Assembly: GCA_016219225.1 (NCBI GenBank)
Contig: JACRBX010000028.1
Coordinates: 1 to 39,011 of the forward strand
Origin: Deltaproteobacteria bacterium
GTDB taxonomy: Bacteria > Desulfobacterota > RBG-13-43-22
Reading direction: 5' to 3'
Length of the DNA: 39,011 nucleotides
The first letter of the stretch is position 1. Every line of letters starts with the position of its first letter. The position numbers and the translations under genes were made by a program. The notes beneath the pieces were generated by a model. The model worked only from the letters and a program-made list of their open reading frames with translations. It made no database searches and was not told the origin of the DNA. Shown in pieces: positions 38,141-39,011 of the stretch.

Positions 38141-39011
38141 TTAAGGCATCCTGTAAACCATGGAATTAATGTTCATGCCGGCTCCAACGGAAGCAAAAAC
38201 AGCCAGATCTCCCGGATGGAGAACATGGTTGTTCAGCTTCCCCCTTTGTAATAGATCAAAGAGAGTAGGCAAGGTGGCCACAGAACTGTTCCCCAGCCAG
38301 GAAATCGTCATCGGCATAATGTCTGCCGGGTTTTTTTCTATCTGGTATAACTTTAGCAACCTTTTCAGGATCGCTTCATCCATTTTTTGATTGGCCTGGT
38401 GTATCAAGACCTTCTTGACGTCGGACAAAGAAAATCCGGCCTTGTCCAGGCTTCGTTTTACCGCCTCCGCAACGGTCTTGACGGCATATTTGTAGATCTC
38501 GTGACCGTCCATCTTGAGAAACAGCCGGTTTCGGTCATAATCGGGATTGTAGGATGGGCCGAGGCGTAACAGGTAGGCTTCGTCAAAGGTGTCGGATCGG
38601 GTAACATGGGCCAGGATTCCGGCTTCCCGGTCGGTTGCTTCAACCAGGACGGCCCCGGCTCCATCGGAATAGATCATGCTGTCTATGTCATGGGGATCTG
38701 AAATCCTGGACAGGGTTTCTGTCCCGATAACCAGAACCTTCCTGACGTCCCCGGACCTGATATAATAATCGGCCTGAATCATCCCGTGCAGCCAACCCGG
38801 ACACCCAAAGAGAACGTCATAGGCCACAGTATAAGGATTTTTTATCTTCAGCTTGTGCTTTACCCTGGCAGCGATGGTGGGGACCATGTCGGATCTGGGG
38901 TTGTCGGCCTTCATATCTCCGAAATTTTGACCGACAATGATGTAATCAAGCGTTTCCCGGTCCACGCCTTCCAGCGCGCCTTCGGCGGCTAAAAAGGCTA
39001 TATCCGAGGTG
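38141..39011 (-). CDS. 3-oxoacyl-ACP synthase III family protein (FabH-like), 5' end beyond window
   Basis: At least 290 residues; the reading frame stays open to the window edge and begins TSDIAFLAAEGALEGVDRETLDYIIVGQ, the usual N-terminal segment of FabH-like enzymes, so the start lies outside. Catalytic residues are visible: Cys in VLFGCPGWLHGM, His in VLIHQANQKM and Asn in WLGNSSVATLP, followed by FASVGAGMNINSMVYRMP at the C-terminus. The family condenses an acyl-CoA with malonyl-ACP, starting fatty-acid, polyketide or hydrocarbon synthesis. GCPGW replaces the common ACSGF around the Cys, so it may be a specialised branch rather than housekeeping FabH. Confidence 0.92.
   Translation of the reverse strand, partial: TSDIAFLAAEGALEGVDRETLDYIIVGQNFGDMKADNPRSDMVPTIAARVKHKLKIKNPYTVAYDVLFGCPGWLHGMIQADYYIRSGDVRKVLVIGTETLSRISDPHDIDSMIYSDGAGAVLVEATDREAGILAHVTRSDTFDEAYLLRLGPSYNPDYDRNRLFLKMDGHEIYKYAVKTVAEAVKRSLDKAGFSLSDVKKVLIHQANQKMDEAILKRLLKLYQIEKNPADIMPMTISWLGNSSVATLPTLFDLLQRGKLNNHVLHPGDLAVFASVGAGMNINSMVYRMP

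Overview
The window looks like a chromosomal segment of an anaerobic, GC-moderate bacterium of the Desulfobacterota (former Deltaproteobacteria). Indicators are a tetraheme class III cytochrome c, a 7Fe ferredoxin closely resembling Desulfovibrio africanus ferredoxin III, an in-frame-UGA (probable selenocysteine) DsbA-family protein, NosL and TlpA genes, and very repeat-rich intergenic DNA. This placement is inferred from gene content; no rRNA or tRNA gene was seen.

Layout. (1) 0-3 kb: cytochrome c3, 7Fe ferredoxin, and a two-gene unit of an unknown protein plus a DsbA/FrnE-like oxidoreductase whose conventional ORF is cut short by a UGA exactly where the first Cys of the CPWC motif should be. 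(2) 3-15 kb: an HD-GYP c-di-GMP phosphodiesterase, an exported Pro/Tyr-rich protein, then an amino-acid catabolic group: a TIGR00300-type ornithine cyclodeaminase-like protein, carbamate kinase, a COG2403/cyclic-2,3-DPG-synthetase-like GTPase and a 1200-residue proline/P5C dehydrogenase. Together these could convert ornithine to proline to glutamate and recover ATP from carbamoyl phosphate. A penicillin-acylase-family lipoprotein follows. (3) 15-18 kb: a MazEF-type toxin-antitoxin pair with a consensus promoter and overlapping palindromic operator, NudC, a Trp/Gly/Pro-rich lipoprotein and a PNPOx-fold protein. (4) 18-32 kb: envelope redox and copper block: two multicopper oxidases, a Cys-rich iron-sulfur protein, an IorAB molybdenum hydroxylase (Tat signal on the large subunit), TlpA, a Cys-rich exported protein, two NosL proteins, an FtsX-type ABC transporter, a polytopic membrane protein with a DsbB-like CxxCxxQR motif, and a monoheme cytochrome c. 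(5) 32-37 kb: a second MacB-type ABC transporter with an exported FMN_bind-like protein, a predicted outer-membrane beta-barrel and a YtkA/FixH-like anchored protein. (6) 37-39 kb: a cytidylate-kinase-like protein and a truncated ketoacyl-ACP synthase III at the window edge.

The most unusual feature is the intergenic DNA. A family of about 55-65 bp elements has conserved 5' (TATTTTCATGCTTCGTGG) and 3' (TTARTAYGAAAATA) flanks around an apical stem whose sequence changes between copies while keeping base pairing. It recurs at least eight times, nearly always on the + strand whatever the gene direction. Many copies are preceded by a second GAAAATA arm and a tract of degenerate 7-nt repeats. Two near-identical inverted copies of one such tract bracket the proline dehydrogenase gene. 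Commonplace REP-like palindromes (GTCATTCC...GGAATGAC) are also present. Together these repeats account for much of the longer non-coding stretches.
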